From Aequorivita echinoideorum (lineage in GTDB: Bacteria > Bacteroidota > Bacteroidia > Flavobacteriales > Flavobacteriaceae), in contig NZ_JAHCTB010000007.1 in the NCBI RefSeq assembly GCF_018476645.1, positions 1 through 64,000 on the forward strand: a stretch of 64,000 bases of DNA, in the 5' to 3' direction. Each line of letters starts with the position of its first letter. The stretch's first letter is position 1. Both the position numbers and the translations under genes were made by a program. Below the pieces are notes generated by a model. The model saw only the letters and a list, made by a program, of their open reading frames with translations, did not search any database and was not told the DNA's origin. Shown piece by piece: positions 19,269-28,867 of this stretch.

Positions 19269-22103
19269 TCACGAATGTAATTCTTTTTTGAGGAAACGTG
19301 CGGTAAAGCTTTTTTTGCTTTCCGCTATTTCCTCGGGTGTTCCCAGTGCCATTATCTTTCCACCTTTTTTACCGCCATCTGGCCCAATATCAATTACATA
19401 ATCAACGGTTTTTATTACATCGAGATTGTGTTCTATAATAAGCACCGTATTTCCTTTTTCAACTAACTTATTGAGAACCAACATCAATACGCGAATATCT
19501 TCAAAATGAAGCCCCGTTGTGGGTTCATCAAGAATATAGAAGGTATTTCCGGTATCCCTTTTTGAAAGTTCGGTTGCCAACTTTATACGTTGCGCCTCAC
19601 CGCCAGAAAGCGTTGTGGATTGCTGGCCCAATGTTATATAGCCCAGACCCACATCCTGGATGGTCTTTACTTTTCTGTAAATCTTTGGAATATTTTCAAA
19701 AAAATCACAAGATTCATTTATGGTCATCGCCAAGACATCGTAAATTGATTTGCCTTTATATCTAATTTCCAGCGTTTCCCGATTGAAGCGTTTGCCTTGG
19801 CAGGTTTCACATTCCACATACACATCTGGTAAAAAATTCATTTCAATAACCCGAAGCCCCGCGCCCTTGCAGGTTTCACAGCGTCCACCAGAAACATTGA
19901 AGCTAAAACGGCCGGGTTTGTAACCACGGATTAAAGATTCCGGAGTTTTGGCAAAAAGATTTCGTATTTCAGAAAAAACGCCCGTATATGTGGCAGGATT
20001 GCTTCGTGGCGTGCGACCAATGGGCGACTGGTTTATATCTATTACTTTATCAATATTTTTTAGGCCTTCAATTTTTTTGTACGGCATCGGCTTTTTCACG
20101 CCATTGAAAAAATGGGCATTCAAAATAGGATAAAGCGTTTCATTGATCAACGTAGATTTTCCGCTTCCGGAAACCCCGGTCACGCCAATCATTTTTCCCA
20201 AAGGGAATTCCACCGAAATATTCTTCAAATTATTCCCGCTTGCGCCAGAAAGTTTCAACGTTTTTCCATTTCCCTCGCGCCGTTTTTTTGGAATTTCAAT
20301 TTGCTTTCTTCCGTTAAGGTAGTCCGCAGTCAGTGTTTTATGCGTTTCTATTTCTTTTGGAGTGCCTTGTGAAACAATTTCGCCACCGTATTTTCCCGCG
20401 GCCGGTCCAATATCTATCACATAATCCGCACTTTCAATCATATCTTTATCGTGTTCTACAACAATTACTGAATTCCCTATTTCCTTCAATTGCTTCAGGG
20501 AATAAATCAAGCGTTCGTTATCCCGCTGGTGCAGACCAATACTGGGTTCGTCCAAAATATAAAGAACGCCAACAAGCTGCGAACCTATTTGCGTTGCCAG
20601 TCGAATCCTTTGCGCCTCGCCGCCAGAAAGTGATTTTGAACTCCTGTCTAAAGCCAGATAGGTAAGCCCTACATCTACCAAAAACTGAAGGCGCGTGCGC
20701 ACTTCTTTTATAATTTCTGAAGCAATTTTTATTTGGGTTTCCGATAGGTCTTTTTCCAGATTTTTAAACCAATCCGCAAGCTCCACAACGTCCATATTGG
20801 CGAGTTCCGCAATGTTTTTCCCGTTTACTTTGAAGTAAAGCGATTCCTTTCTCAATCGCGTTCCATTGCACTCCGGGCACGGGATTTTATCCATATACTC
20901 CTTTGCCCAGCGCTTAAGCGAAGTAGATTCATTTGCTTCAAATGTATTCTGAATAAAAGTGGCAACGCCTTCAAAATCAATTTTATAGCTTCGGGTAATG
21001 CCAAGTGCTTTTGAGGCAATGTCAAATTTTTCATTTCCTCCGAAAAAAATTACGTCTTTGGCCTCCTTCGGAATGCTTTCAAAAGGGTCAGTTAACTTGA
21101 ATTGGTACCGCTCCGCAATCAATTCCAATTGCTTGAAGACCCAATTTTGCTTTTGCGTGCCGTGGGGAGCCAGAGCCCCTTGTTTTATGGAAAGTTTTGG
21201 ATTTGGCACAAGTTTGTTCAAATTCACTTCGTACAATTTCCCCAAACCTTTACAATTGGGGCACATTCCCTTAGGCGAATTGAACGAGAAATTATTCGGC
21301 TCCGGATTGGGGTATGAAATGCCAGATGTGGGGCACATCAAGGAACGACTGAAGTATCTAATTTCATTGGTGTCGTTGTCCAAAACCATCAGCACGTCCT
21401 CGCCGTGGTACATTGCCGTATTTATGGTTTCACTTAAACGTTTATTGTTATCGCTTTCATCAGAAATTTTCAACCGATCAATTACAATCTCTATATCGTG
21501 GGTTTTGTAGCGGTCAATCTTCATTCCCTTCACAATATCCCGAACCTCACCATCTACCCGCACTTTTAAAAATCCCTGCTTTGCAATTTGCTCAAAAAGC
21601 TCGCGGTAATGCCCTTTTCTACTGCGAACAATAGGGGCGAGGATACTCACTTTTTTATCATTGAAATCCTCGAGAATAAGCTGCTTTATCTGTTCGTCAC
21701 TGTAGCTTACCATTTTTTCGCCCGTGTTGTAACTGTAGGCGTCACTAGCTCTGGCGTAAAATAGACGGAGAAAATCATAAATTTCAGTGATGGTACCTAC
21801 CGTGGAGCGCGGACTTTTGCTGGTTGTTTTTTGCTCAATGGCGATAACTGGCGAGAGTCCATCAATTTTATCAACATCCGGTCGCTCGAGACTTCCCAAA
21901 AATTGTCTTGCGTATGCCGAAAAAGTCTCAATGTATCGGCGCTGGCCTTCGGCATAAATGGTATCAAAAGCCAATGAAGATTTTCCGCTGCCGGAGAGTC
22001 CTGTAATTACCACCAATTTTTCCCTTGGAATGCGTACATCAATGTTCTTTAAATTGTGCACCCGCGCGCCCAGAACCTCAATAAAATCTTCATTTTTTTC
22101 CAT
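19269..22103 (-). CDS. uvrA: UvrABC excinuclease subunit A
   Basis: UvrA is the ATP-driven DNA damage sensor of nucleotide excision repair and loads UvrB. Visible are two ABC ATPase units (Walker A ITGLSGSGKSSLAFD near 32-46 and GVTGVSGSGKSTL near 643-655), two LSGGEAQRI signatures, and the zinc-binding CPTSG...CPNCKGLG and CETCKGAG...CETCQGKR motifs. At 944 residues it is of normal length. A TACCTTTG -7 box (22110-22117) overlaps an in-frame TTG at 22112, so the ATG at 22103 is the start. It appears to be transcribed alone. Confidence 0.98.
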   Translation of the reverse strand: MEKNEDFIEVLGARVHNLKNIDVRIPREKLVVITGLSGSGKSSLAFDTIYAEGQRRYIETFSAYARQFLGSLERPDVDKIDGLSPVIAIEQKTTSKSPRSTVGTITEIYDFLRLFYARASDAYSYNTGEKMVSYSDEQIKQLILEDFNDKKVSILAPIVRSRKGHYRELFEQIAKQGFLKVRVDGEVRDIVKGMKIDRYKTHDIEIVIDRLKISDESDNNKRLSETINTAMYHGEDVLMVLDNDTNEIRYFSRSLMCPTSGISYPNPEPNNFSFNSPKGMCPNCKGLGKLYEVNLNKLVPNPKLSIKQGALAPHGTQKQNWVFKQLELIAERYQFKLTDPFESIPKEAKDVIFFGGNEKFDIASKALGITRSYKIDFEGVATFIQNTFEANESTSLKRWAKEYMDKIPCPECNGTRLRKESLYFKVNGKNIAELANMDVVELADWFKNLEKDLSETQIKIASEIIKEVRTRLQFLVDVGLTYLALDRSSKSLSGGEAQRIRLATQIGSQLVGVLYILDEPSIGLHQRDNERLIYSLKQLKEIGNSVIVVEHDKDMIESADYVIDIGPAAGKYGGEIVSQGTPKEIETHKTLTADYLNGRKQIEIPKKRREGNGKTLKLSGASGNNLKNISVEFPLGKMIGVTGVSGSGKSTLINETLYPILNAHFFNGVKKPMPYKKIEGLKNIDKVIDINQSPIGRTPRSNPATYTGVFSEIRNLFAKTPESLIRGYKPGRFSFNVSGGRCETCKGAGLRVIEMNFLPDVYVECETCQGKRFNRETLEIRYKGKSIYDVLAMTINESCDFFENIPKIYRKVKTIQDVGLGYITLGQQSTTLSGGEAQRIKLATELSKRDTGNTFYILDEPTTGLHFEDIRVLMLVLNKLVEKGNTVLIIEHNLDVIKTVDYVIDIGPDGGKKGGKIMALGTPEEIAESKKSFTARFLKKELHS

Positions 22104-22109
22104 AGTTTG

Positions 22110-22117
22110 CAAAGGTA
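22110..22117 (-). promoter_or_regulatory. -7 promoter box (TACCTTTG) of uvrA
   Basis: A full TAnnTTTG match 6 bp before the uvrA ATG, which implies a very short leader. The -33 element is not clear. Confidence 0.5.
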
Positions 22118-22209
22118 CTCAATTGAATGGGAAATTCAGGGGTGACCGTATTCCGTTGATGTTAATTTTTAATTTATGGCTGAAACTTGAACTGTTGTTT
22201 TTGAAGATA

Positions 22210-23211
22210 TTATTTTTCGTAGAGTAAATTTCTGCGAAACGTCAATAAAATGAAGACAAACAAGCTAATTACCAAAGAGTAATCAACGATTAAAACATAA
22301 ACCGAAAATTGAAAAAGAATGCTTAGCAAAGGAAGCAAGATTCCAAGGCATAAAAGCATCAAGAAGAGGTAATAGAAATATGAAAATATTCTTGGTAATT
22401 TTTGACAATCTACCGAAGGGAAAATGTAGAGCGCAGGTAAAACCTCATTGGTTAAGTTTTCCCAGAGCTTTGCGAAAAAAACTTCATTGAAAGAAGATTT
22501 TTCGAATAAGGAATAATCAATATCGCGCGCCAATTTCAATATTTTTTCCTGATTTCTTTTTGTAACGGATTCAAGTTGAAGCGAATCCTTATAAAGTCCA
22601 AATTTATAGCCAAAAACGTAAGCCAAACCCTCTCCAGTTTTATGCTCTATCCATTTTGAAACCAAATTATTATCGTAGGCTAAAGGATACGTAACGGTTT
22701 CAGTCTTTTTGTATTCCTTATCTGAATTCATTAATAAGGATTTCAGTTCCAAATAAAGATTTTCGGTTTCATTGAAATGGTGTGTTTCCTGTAAAAATGA
22801 AATAGCTTTTTTGCTTTTCGCCTTATAAAATTCCTTCACGTCAAAAAATGTAAGCGTGGGAAAATCTTCTTCAATATATTCTCTGAGCCCCGGCATCCAA
22901 ATATTTGAATTCACCAAAATGGCCGCAATATTTCTGAATTTATGCATTTTCTTGGTGGCATCAGTCACATTATTTCCTTTCGGTTTTTGGTCTTTGACTT
23001 TAAGAATTCCAAAGGCAAGAAAAACCATAAAAATGGCAACAAAAAAAGTACTGATGTATATAAAAATTGTTGTGCTTTGCCTAATGTTTTCACCGAACCC
23101 AGCAATATTTTCTACACTTTGCCAAAATAAGATGAAAAGCACCACGCAAATGATTGCGCTCGTTGCTACGGAGAAAAAAGTGTAATATTTTGAAATGGAT
23201 TTGTTGCTCAT
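22210..23211 (-). CDS. Four-TM membrane protein of unknown function
   Basis: A 333-residue protein with two N-terminal transmembrane helices (about 12-34 and 47-70), a large charged soluble domain (about 75-270), and a pair of hydrophobic segments near the C-terminus (about 277-325). The arrangement TM2-soluble-TM2 suggests an inner-membrane protein with a cytosolic central domain. I see no catalytic motif and do not recognise the family. ATG start. It lies between ggt and uvrA on the same strand with gaps of 207 and 106 bp, so probably a separate transcript. Confidence 0.7.
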   Translation of the reverse strand: MSNKSISKYYTFFSVATSAIICVVLFILFWQSVENIAGFGENIRQSTTIFIYISTFFVAIFMVFLAFGILKVKDQKPKGNNVTDATKKMHKFRNIAAILVNSNIWMPGLREYIEEDFPTLTFFDVKEFYKAKSKKAISFLQETHHFNETENLYLELKSLLMNSDKEYKKTETVTYPLAYDNNLVSKWIEHKTGEGLAYVFGYKFGLYKDSLQLESVTKRNQEKILKLARDIDYSLFEKSSFNEVFFAKLWENLTNEVLPALYIFPSVDCQKLPRIFSYFYYLFLMLLCLGILLPLLSILFQFSVYVLIVDYSLVISLFVFILLTFRRNLLYEK

Positions 23212-23418
23212 AAACTTTATCCAAAGATCTTTCAGATTTTTTTTCTGAAGAAAATCTTTGCTTGCCGTTCAGCAAATATATTTAAAGCCACTATGTGAAA
23301 AACCAATTAGGGGCAAAATTGATAATGACCAAATCTAATCTATTTTATAGGTCATTTCCAAGCACTTTCGATGTAATGCGTAACTATTTCGCTAAGAAAC
23401 CTTTTAACTTAATTTAGC

Positions 23419-25140
23419 TTAAAACCCAGCAGCAGTGTCATCCCCGCGTGGATCTGCGCCAGCCTGAAGTTGGCCATTAGCAAGAATAAGAATGGCATCC
23501 ACCTTGCCAATAATGGGATCAGCAGCTTTATTTTCGGGGTATCCTTTGTCTTTCAAAGCATCAATCAAGGACGGATCAAATCTATTTTTTTCGTACCTAA
23601 TGGCATCGGGAAGCCATTGATGATGAAAGCGTGGTGCTTTGACGGCCTGCTGCATATTCATATCAAATTCGTAAACATTTAAAATTGTTTGCAGTACGGA
23701 TGTAATAATCGTGGCGCCGCCGGGAGTGCCCACAACCATATATAATTCTCCGTTCTTCTCAACAATTGTTGGCGTCATGGCGCTCAGCATTCTTTTTGCA
23801 GGAGCGATGGAATTTGCCTCGCCACCCGTAAGTCCGTACACATTTGGAACGCCTGGCTTTGCGCTGAAATCGTCCATTTCATTGTTTAAAAAAAAGCCCA
23901 ATTCCTTCGCATATAATTTTGAACCATATTCAGAATTCAATGTAATGGTTGCAGAAACTGCATTTCCAAATTGGTCCACGATACTATAATGTGTAGTTTC
24001 AGAACTTTCGTACCCTTCAATTTTTCCGGGAGAAATTTCTTCGGAAGGGGTTGCTTTTTCAAATGAAAAGTTCATCATTCGCCGAAGTAGATATTCTTCC
24101 GAAAGTAATGAATCTGTTGGTATTTCAACAAAATCTGGATCTCCCAAATAGTTGCTTCGGTCCGCATATGCACGTTTTTCAGCTTCAGCTAAAAGTTGGA
24201 TATATTCAATAGAATTATGCCCAAAACTTGAAATAGGGTAGGGTTCAATCATTTTTAGTATCTGGGCAAGGCAAATTCCGCCGCTCGATGGCGGCGACAT
24301 AGAAATAATACGAAGATCTTTATAACTGAAAACAATGGGTTCCCGCCACTGGGCTTCGTAATTTTCCAAATCTTTTAAAGTGATAATACCGCCTTTGGAT
24401 TTTAAAAAATCCACTAACTTTTTGCCCGTTTCCCCGCCATAGAATTCACGTCTGCCATTTTTTGAAATTCGGATTAATGTATTTGCCAATGCGGGATTTT
24501 TTAAAGTATCTCCAACCTGAAAATTTTCTGTAAATAGAAATTCACCGTCATTATATGTAAGAAATTCCTCCCGAAATTCTCTGAACCGCTCGGCCTGCAT
24601 TTGCGTGACGGCAAAACCCTTTGTTGCCAGCTGAATTACGGGTTCCAAAAGTATTTCTATAGGCAGGGAACCAAATTTTTCGTGCACGGCAAAAAGTCCG
24701 GCCAAATTTGCGGGAACGCCAACGGCCAGACCTCCTCGCGTACTTTTTTCTGGTTGAAAGTTTCCGTTTTTGTCCAAATACATATTCCGCGATGCAGCGA
24801 GTGGTGCTTTTTCACGGTAATCCAGCGCACCTATTTCGCCATATTGCGTTCGGTAAACCATAAAACCACCGCCACCCAGCGAGCCGGCGTACGGATAACA
24901 AACGGCGAGCGCAAGTTCCGTGGCAATCATTGCGTCAAAGGCGTTGCCACCTTTTTGTAGAATTTCAGTTCCTATTTTTGAAGCCTCAGTACGGGCGGAA
25001 ACGACCATCGCATTTTCAGCCGTAATGGGAGCAGCTTCAGTTACAAATGTTTCAGCTTCAACTATTTTTTCTTCTGAAATCTTTTTGCAAGATGAAAGCA
25101 CTAGCACTGAAAGAAAAAGGATTTGCAAGAAATATTTCAT
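23419..25140 (-). CDS. ggt: Gamma-glutamyltransferase (lipoprotein)
   Basis: GGT hydrolyses or transfers the gamma-glutamyl group of glutathione and related peptides outside the cytosol. It is made as a precursor that cuts itself at a Thr. The N-terminus MKYFLQILFLSVLVLSSC is a lipoprotein signal. The large-subunit part contains GGNAFDAMIATELALAVCYP and GSLGGGGFMVYR. The catalytic Thr begins the TTHYSIVDQFGNAVS block (about 381-395), and the small subunit has MSAMTPTIV and VGTPGGATIITSV. The length of 573 is normal. The upstream ACP phosphodiesterase gene overlaps it by 4 bp, so they are translationally coupled. Confidence 0.95.
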   Translation of the reverse strand: MKYFLQILFLSVLVLSSCKKISEEKIVEAETFVTEAAPITAENAMVVSARTEASKIGTEILQKGGNAFDAMIATELALAVCYPYAGSLGGGGFMVYRTQYGEIGALDYREKAPLAASRNMYLDKNGNFQPEKSTRGGLAVGVPANLAGLFAVHEKFGSLPIEILLEPVIQLATKGFAVTQMQAERFREFREEFLTYNDGEFLFTENFQVGDTLKNPALANTLIRISKNGRREFYGGETGKKLVDFLKSKGGIITLKDLENYEAQWREPIVFSYKDLRIISMSPPSSGGICLAQILKMIEPYPISSFGHNSIEYIQLLAEAEKRAYADRSNYLGDPDFVEIPTDSLLSEEYLLRRMMNFSFEKATPSEEISPGKIEGYESSETTHYSIVDQFGNAVSATITLNSEYGSKLYAKELGFFLNNEMDDFSAKPGVPNVYGLTGGEANSIAPAKRMLSAMTPTIVEKNGELYMVVGTPGGATIITSVLQTILNVYEFDMNMQQAVKAPRFHHQWLPDAIRYEKNRFDPSLIDALKDKGYPENKAADPIIGKVDAILILANGQLQAGADPRGDDTAAGF

Positions 25141-25721
25141 AATTCCTGCAACTTTTTATTTGAAAAAAGAATCAATTCGTCAAAGAAAAGGGTGAATTCA
25201 TTTTCAAATTCTTTATAAAATTGGTTGAGTTCATTTACCGCGAGATTCATTTTTGCGACACCCTTTGTGCGCACGTTCATTTGCGCCAATATTTGACCAA
25301 TTCCTTCAATTGATGCATAGCTTAGCAGCCAATTGTCGGCAATCATGTACGGCATCATTTTTTGGATTCTGGGAGGGAGTTCCGTAAAATTCTTGCGAAG
25401 CAATTCATAAAAATTTTCTACATAAATATCCAAAGGTATTTTGCTGTATTTGTTCCAGTTTTTAGCCAAAAAGTGATCATACAGAATATCCACGATTACC
25501 CCGCTGTAATGGCCATAATTTTTGTGAAGCCTTGCCGTGCTTTGCCTCACAATTTCATGACTGTCTGTAAACGTATCAATTTCACGGTGCAGTAAAATGC
25601 CCTTTGCAACGGATGGTGGAAATTTTTCAAAACGGCTTCCCTTGATGCCATCGGCTATAAAGTTACCTATAATTACGTCTTCTTCGGGGCCGGAAAGGTA
25701 GATGTGGGCTAAAAAATTCAT
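25137..25721 (-). CDS. acpH: Acyl carrier protein phosphodiesterase (AcpH/DUF479)
   Basis: The AcpH family removes the 4'-phosphopantetheine group from ACP; metal-dependent HD-like fold. The protein shows the family start MNFLAHIYLS, then GNFIADGIKG (about 19-28) and LHREIDTFTDSHE (about 44-56), with Asp/His ligands. Its 194 residues match the E. coli protein. The frame is open from a GTG two codons upstream, but the ATG at 25721 fits the family start. Its stop overlaps the ggt start by 4 bp (ATGA type). Whether it acts on ACP in this organism is not shown. Confidence 0.88.
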   Translation of the reverse strand: MNFLAHIYLSGPEEDVIIGNFIADGIKGSRFEKFPPSVAKGILLHREIDTFTDSHEIVRQSTARLHKNYGHYSGVIVDILYDHFLAKNWNKYSKIPLDIYVENFYELLRKNFTELPPRIQKMMPYMIADNWLLSYASIEGIGQILAQMNVRTKGVAKMNLAVNELNQFYKEFENEFTLFFDELILFSNKKLQEL

Positions 25722-25767
25722 CTCCACAATTTACAAAATAGGCAGAAAGAAATCTGTTTTAAAAAGG

Positions 25768-25775
25768 TATCTTTG
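25768..25775 (+). promoter_or_regulatory. -7 promoter box (TATCTTTG) of glmM
   Basis: A full TAnnTTTG match, 18 bp before the glmM ATG. The in-frame TTG at 25773 lies inside this box and is therefore not a start codon. Confidence 0.55.
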
Positions 25776-25793
25776 CCAAAAATTTTTCAGAAA

Positions 25794-27182
25794 ATGACAT
25801 TGATTAAATCTATTTCAGGAATACGCGGTACCATTGGCGGCACCCAAAGCGATAATTTGACTCCCATAGATGCTGTAAAATACGCAGCCGCATACGGTAG
25901 CTGGATAAAAAAGCAACGAAACAAGGACCGTTACAAAGTTGTTGTGGGCCGTGATGCGCGTATTTCAGGTGAAATGATACAGCAACTTGTCATGAACACG
26001 CTTGTGGGAATGGGAATCGATATTATTGATGTGGATCTTTCCACAACGCCCACGGTTGAAATGGCCGTGGCGATGGAGCACGCGGACGGCGGGATTATCC
26101 TTACCGCAAGCCATAACCCGAAACAATGGAATGCACTGAAATTGCTAAACAACAAAGGCGAATTTTTAAATGCGGAAGCAGGACAGGAAATTTTGGATAT
26201 AGCTGAAAACGGATCGCTTGAATTTGCGGATGTTGATAATCTCGGGGAAATCACAAAAAACGATGCTTACATTGATCTGCATATAGATGAAATTTTGAAT
26301 CTGGAACTTGTGGATGAGGAGCTGGTTAAAAATGCAAAATTGAAAGTGGTTGTGGATGCTGTCAATTCAACGGGTGGTATTACGGTTCCCTTGCTTTTAA
26401 AGGCTATGGGAGTAGAAACTATAAAGTTACATTGCACGCCAAATGGTAATTTTCCCCACAATCCGGAACCTTTGAAGGAACACTTGGGCGATTTAATGAA
26501 AATGGTGGTGGATGAACAAGCGGATTTCGGGATCGTGGTGGACCCAGATGTAGACAGACTTGCTTTTGTTGATGAAAATGGCGAAATGTTTGGCGAAGAA
26601 TATACGCTGGTTGCAGTTGCCGATTATGTTTTGAAAAACAAAACGGGCAATACGGTTTCAAATATGTCATCCTCACGTGCGCTGCGTGACATTACTGAAA
26701 ACCACGGCGGAAAATACACGGCGAGCGCGGTAGGAGAGGTTAATGTGGTTGAAAAAATGAAAGAAACGAAGGCGGTAATTGGTGGTGAAGGCAATGGTGG
26801 AATTATTTACCCAGAGCTTCATTATGGCCGCGACAGTCTGGTGGGGATTGCATTGTTCTTGACTTTTTTAGCTGATGAAAAAATATCGGTCAGTCAATTG
26901 CGGAAGAAATATACTTCCTATTTTATGAGCAAAAAGAAGATTGAACTCACGCCGCAACTAGATGTGGATTCTCTTTTGAAGAAAATGGAGTCGAAATATG
27001 CTTCGGAAGAAATTTCTACCATTGATGGTGTGAAAATAGATTTTGCTGAAAATTGGGTTCATTTAAGAAAATCAAACACGGAACCCATTATTAGAATTTA
27101 CACCGAAGCAAAATCGCAGGAAGAGGCTGATACCTTGGCAGATAAATTTATTTCGGAAATTGAGGAAATGGCGGGACTTTGA
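25794..27182 (+). CDS. glmM: Phosphoglucosamine mutase
   Basis: GlmM interconverts glucosamine-6-phosphate and glucosamine-1-phosphate, feeding UDP-GlcNAc for peptidoglycan and LPS. The alpha-D-phosphohexomutase pattern is complete: SISGIRGTIGG at the start, the phosphoserine loop TASHNPKQWNALK (about 94-106), the metal loop DPDVDRLAFVDENG (about 240-253), the sugar loop GGEGNGGIIYPELHYGRDS (about 329-347) and the C-terminal phosphate loop RKSNTEPIIRIYTEA. The 462 residues are normal. The start is ATG 25794, since the earlier TTG lies in the promoter. The stop codon abuts the stop of the convergent acyltransferase gene. Confidence 0.94.
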   Translation: MTLIKSISGIRGTIGGTQSDNLTPIDAVKYAAAYGSWIKKQRNKDRYKVVVGRDARISGEMIQQLVMNTLVGMGIDIIDVDLSTTPTVEMAVAMEHADGGIILTASHNPKQWNALKLLNNKGEFLNAEAGQEILDIAENGSLEFADVDNLGEITKNDAYIDLHIDEILNLELVDEELVKNAKLKVVVDAVNSTGGITVPLLLKAMGVETIKLHCTPNGNFPHNPEPLKEHLGDLMKMVVDEQADFGIVVDPDVDRLAFVDENGEMFGEEYTLVAVADYVLKNKTGNTVSNMSSSRALRDITENHGGKYTASAVGEVNVVEKMKETKAVIGGEGNGGIIYPELHYGRDSLVGIALFLTFLADEKISVSQLRKKYTSYFMSKKKIELTPQLDVDSLLKKMESKYASEEISTIDGVKIDFAENWVHLRKSNTEPIIRIYTEAKSQEEADTLADKFISEIEEMAGL

Positions 27183-28058
27183 TCAATTTTGATTTCTAAG
27201 TTTCCAGCGTTTATGAGACCAAAGATAAAATTCCGGTTGGTGGTGGATTTGCTTCTCAATTTCATTCAAAAATTTTCGGGTAATTTCAAAATCTGGAAAA
27301 TCTTTTGGTTTTTCAGCCAAAGGAATAAAACGCGCGGTGTAATAGCCGCGTTTTATTTTTTCAACGTGAAGATACATTGCTGAAAAATCCAGTTTTTTTG
27401 CAAGTTCCTCAGTTCCGGTAAATACGGGAACGTCAATTCCCATAAATGTATCGCGATGCTTGAAGGCACCCATTTTCGGAGTTTGGTCAGAAAGGATCAA
27501 GGTCAGTGATTTTTCTCCTTTTTTACTTCTTCGGAATAAAAGTGGAACTATTTTCCGGTTTGAAACGATGGTGGCGCCAAACCGTCCACGGATTTTCTTC
27601 ACAAGTTTATCAAAATATCTATTGTCCAATTTCTTATAGACTGCAAAACCTTTGTAGGGCATCATTTTATTGAGAATCCCACTCCATTCCCAACTGGCGT
27701 AATGGCCGCACATTAAAAGAATGTTTCGGTCTTTTTGGTAATATTCTTCAAGAATATGGAGGTTTTCAAAATGAAATCTACTTTTTATTTCCGCTTCAGA
27801 AATGCTTATACTTTTAATAGTTTCAAAAATAATGTCGCACAAATGGCGGTAAAATTTCTCCGCGATTCTTTTGCGGTCTGCTTTTGGCATATTTGGGAAA
27901 ACGAGCGCCAGATTTTCATTCACCACGTTTTTTCGATAACCGATTACGTAATAAACCAAATAAAAAAGCAGGGTGGATTTTATCTGAAGAATGCGCAAAG
28001 GCAAAAGTGAAATAAGCCAAAGCATTGGGTAAACCAATATGTAGAGCAATCTCTGCAT
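27183..28058 (-). CDS. Lipid A biosynthesis acyltransferase (LpxL/HtrB-like)
   Basis: An inner-membrane acyltransferase that adds a secondary acyl chain to lipid A. It has an N-terminal hydrophobic segment (about 2-40), then the HX4E-type motif CGHYASWEWSG (about 118-128), in which His and Glu are the expected catalytic pair. ILSDQTPKMG (about 187-196) and VFTGTEELAKKL (about 210-221) complete the lysophospholipid acyltransferase pattern. It has 291 residues, typical for Bacteroidota. The ATG at 28058 is chosen; the in-frame TTG upstream lies in the promoter box 28074-28081. It is convergent with glmM with no spacer. Confidence 0.9.
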   Translation of the reverse strand: MQRLLYILVYPMLWLISLLPLRILQIKSTLLFYLVYYVIGYRKNVVNENLALVFPNMPKADRKRIAEKFYRHLCDIIFETIKSISISEAEIKSRFHFENLHILEEYYQKDRNILLMCGHYASWEWSGILNKMMPYKGFAVYKKLDNRYFDKLVKKIRGRFGATIVSNRKIVPLLFRRSKKGEKSLTLILSDQTPKMGAFKHRDTFMGIDVPVFTGTEELAKKLDFSAMYLHVEKIKRGYYTARFIPLAEKPKDFPDFEITRKFLNEIEKQIHHQPEFYLWSHKRWKLRNQN

Positions 28059-28073
28059 TAAGAAATTTTGATA

Positions 28074-28081
28074 CAAAACTA
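28074..28081 (-). promoter_or_regulatory. -7 promoter box (TAGTTTTG) of the acyltransferase gene
   Basis: A full TAnnTTTG match, 15 bp before the ATG; the in-frame TTG at 28076 lies inside it. Confidence 0.5.
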
Positions 28082-28168
28082 CTTAAATTGAAGTTTTAAT
28101 CTTGGACTTCACCTGTAATAATTAACGCTAAAAAAATGGTAAATTATCCGTTTTACGTTTTTCATTTC

Positions 28169-28176
28169 TAATTTTG
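28169..28176 (+). promoter_or_regulatory. -7 promoter box (TAATTTTG) of the rhomboid gene
   Basis: A full TAnnTTTG match, 24 bp before the ATG at 28201. The TTG inside the box opens the frame but should not be the start. Confidence 0.5.
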
Positions 28177-28200
28177 CGTTGCAAACATTTTCAACTTAGT

Positions 28201-28854
28201 ATGATGAACAACATCCATATTGCCACTATTATAATTATTTCGGCGAATGTTATTATTTCCTTGAAAGGATTTAACGATTTTTCGTTTTTTGAAAAATACA
28301 AATTCAATATTGGCGGAATTAGGCGTGGCGAGCAAGTGCGTATGGTAAGTGCTGGGTTTCTGCACGCCGATATGTCACACCTTTTATTTAACATGCTTAC
28401 CCTATTTTTCTTTGCAAATGTGGTAATTAATGAAGTTGGTGTAACGCGTTTTGTGATTATTTATGTAGTGAGCTTGATTTTGGGTAATCTGTTGTCATTT
28501 TATTTCCATAAAGATGAATATCAATACAGTGCGGTTGGTGCTAGCGGTGCGGTAATGGGAATTTTATATTCAGCGATTTTATTTTACCCTGATATGGGGC
28601 TGTATTTATTTTTCATACCAATCGCAATACCGGCTTGGGTTTTTGGGATGGCATATTTGTTGTATTCCATCTACGGCATGAAAAAAAGGTTGGGAAACAT
28701 TGGCCACGACGCACATATTGGTGGCGCCATTGGCGGTTATGCGCTTACGCTTCTTTTTGCACCATATTTATTGGAAACAAACTGGTGGATTGTAGCACTT
28801 TTGGCCATACCGCTTATAATCCTTTTCGTGATGCATAAACTTGGATACATTTAA
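28201..28854 (+). CDS. Rhomboid family intramembrane serine protease
   Basis: A six-helix inner-membrane protease that cuts transmembrane helices. The catalytic Ser is in GASGAVMG (about 117-124), the catalytic His in DAHIGGAIGGYA (about 168-179), and the loop GFLHADMSHLLFNMLTLF (about 53-70) carries the family's conserved HxxxN region. 217 residues from the first of two adjacent ATGs (28201, 28204). It is divergent from the acyltransferase gene and 13 bp before a SIMPL gene, so the two are probably co-transcribed. The substrate is unknown. Confidence 0.92.
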   Translation: MMNNIHIATIIIISANVIISLKGFNDFSFFEKYKFNIGGIRRGEQVRMVSAGFLHADMSHLLFNMLTLFFFANVVINEVGVTRFVIIYVVSLILGNLLSFYFHKDEYQYSAVGASGAVMGILYSAILFYPDMGLYLFFIPIAIPAWVFGMAYLLYSIYGMKKRLGNIGHDAHIGGAIGGYALTLLFAPYLLETNWWIVALLAIPLIILFVMHKLGYI

Positions 28855-28867
28855 CTAAATAAAAAAA

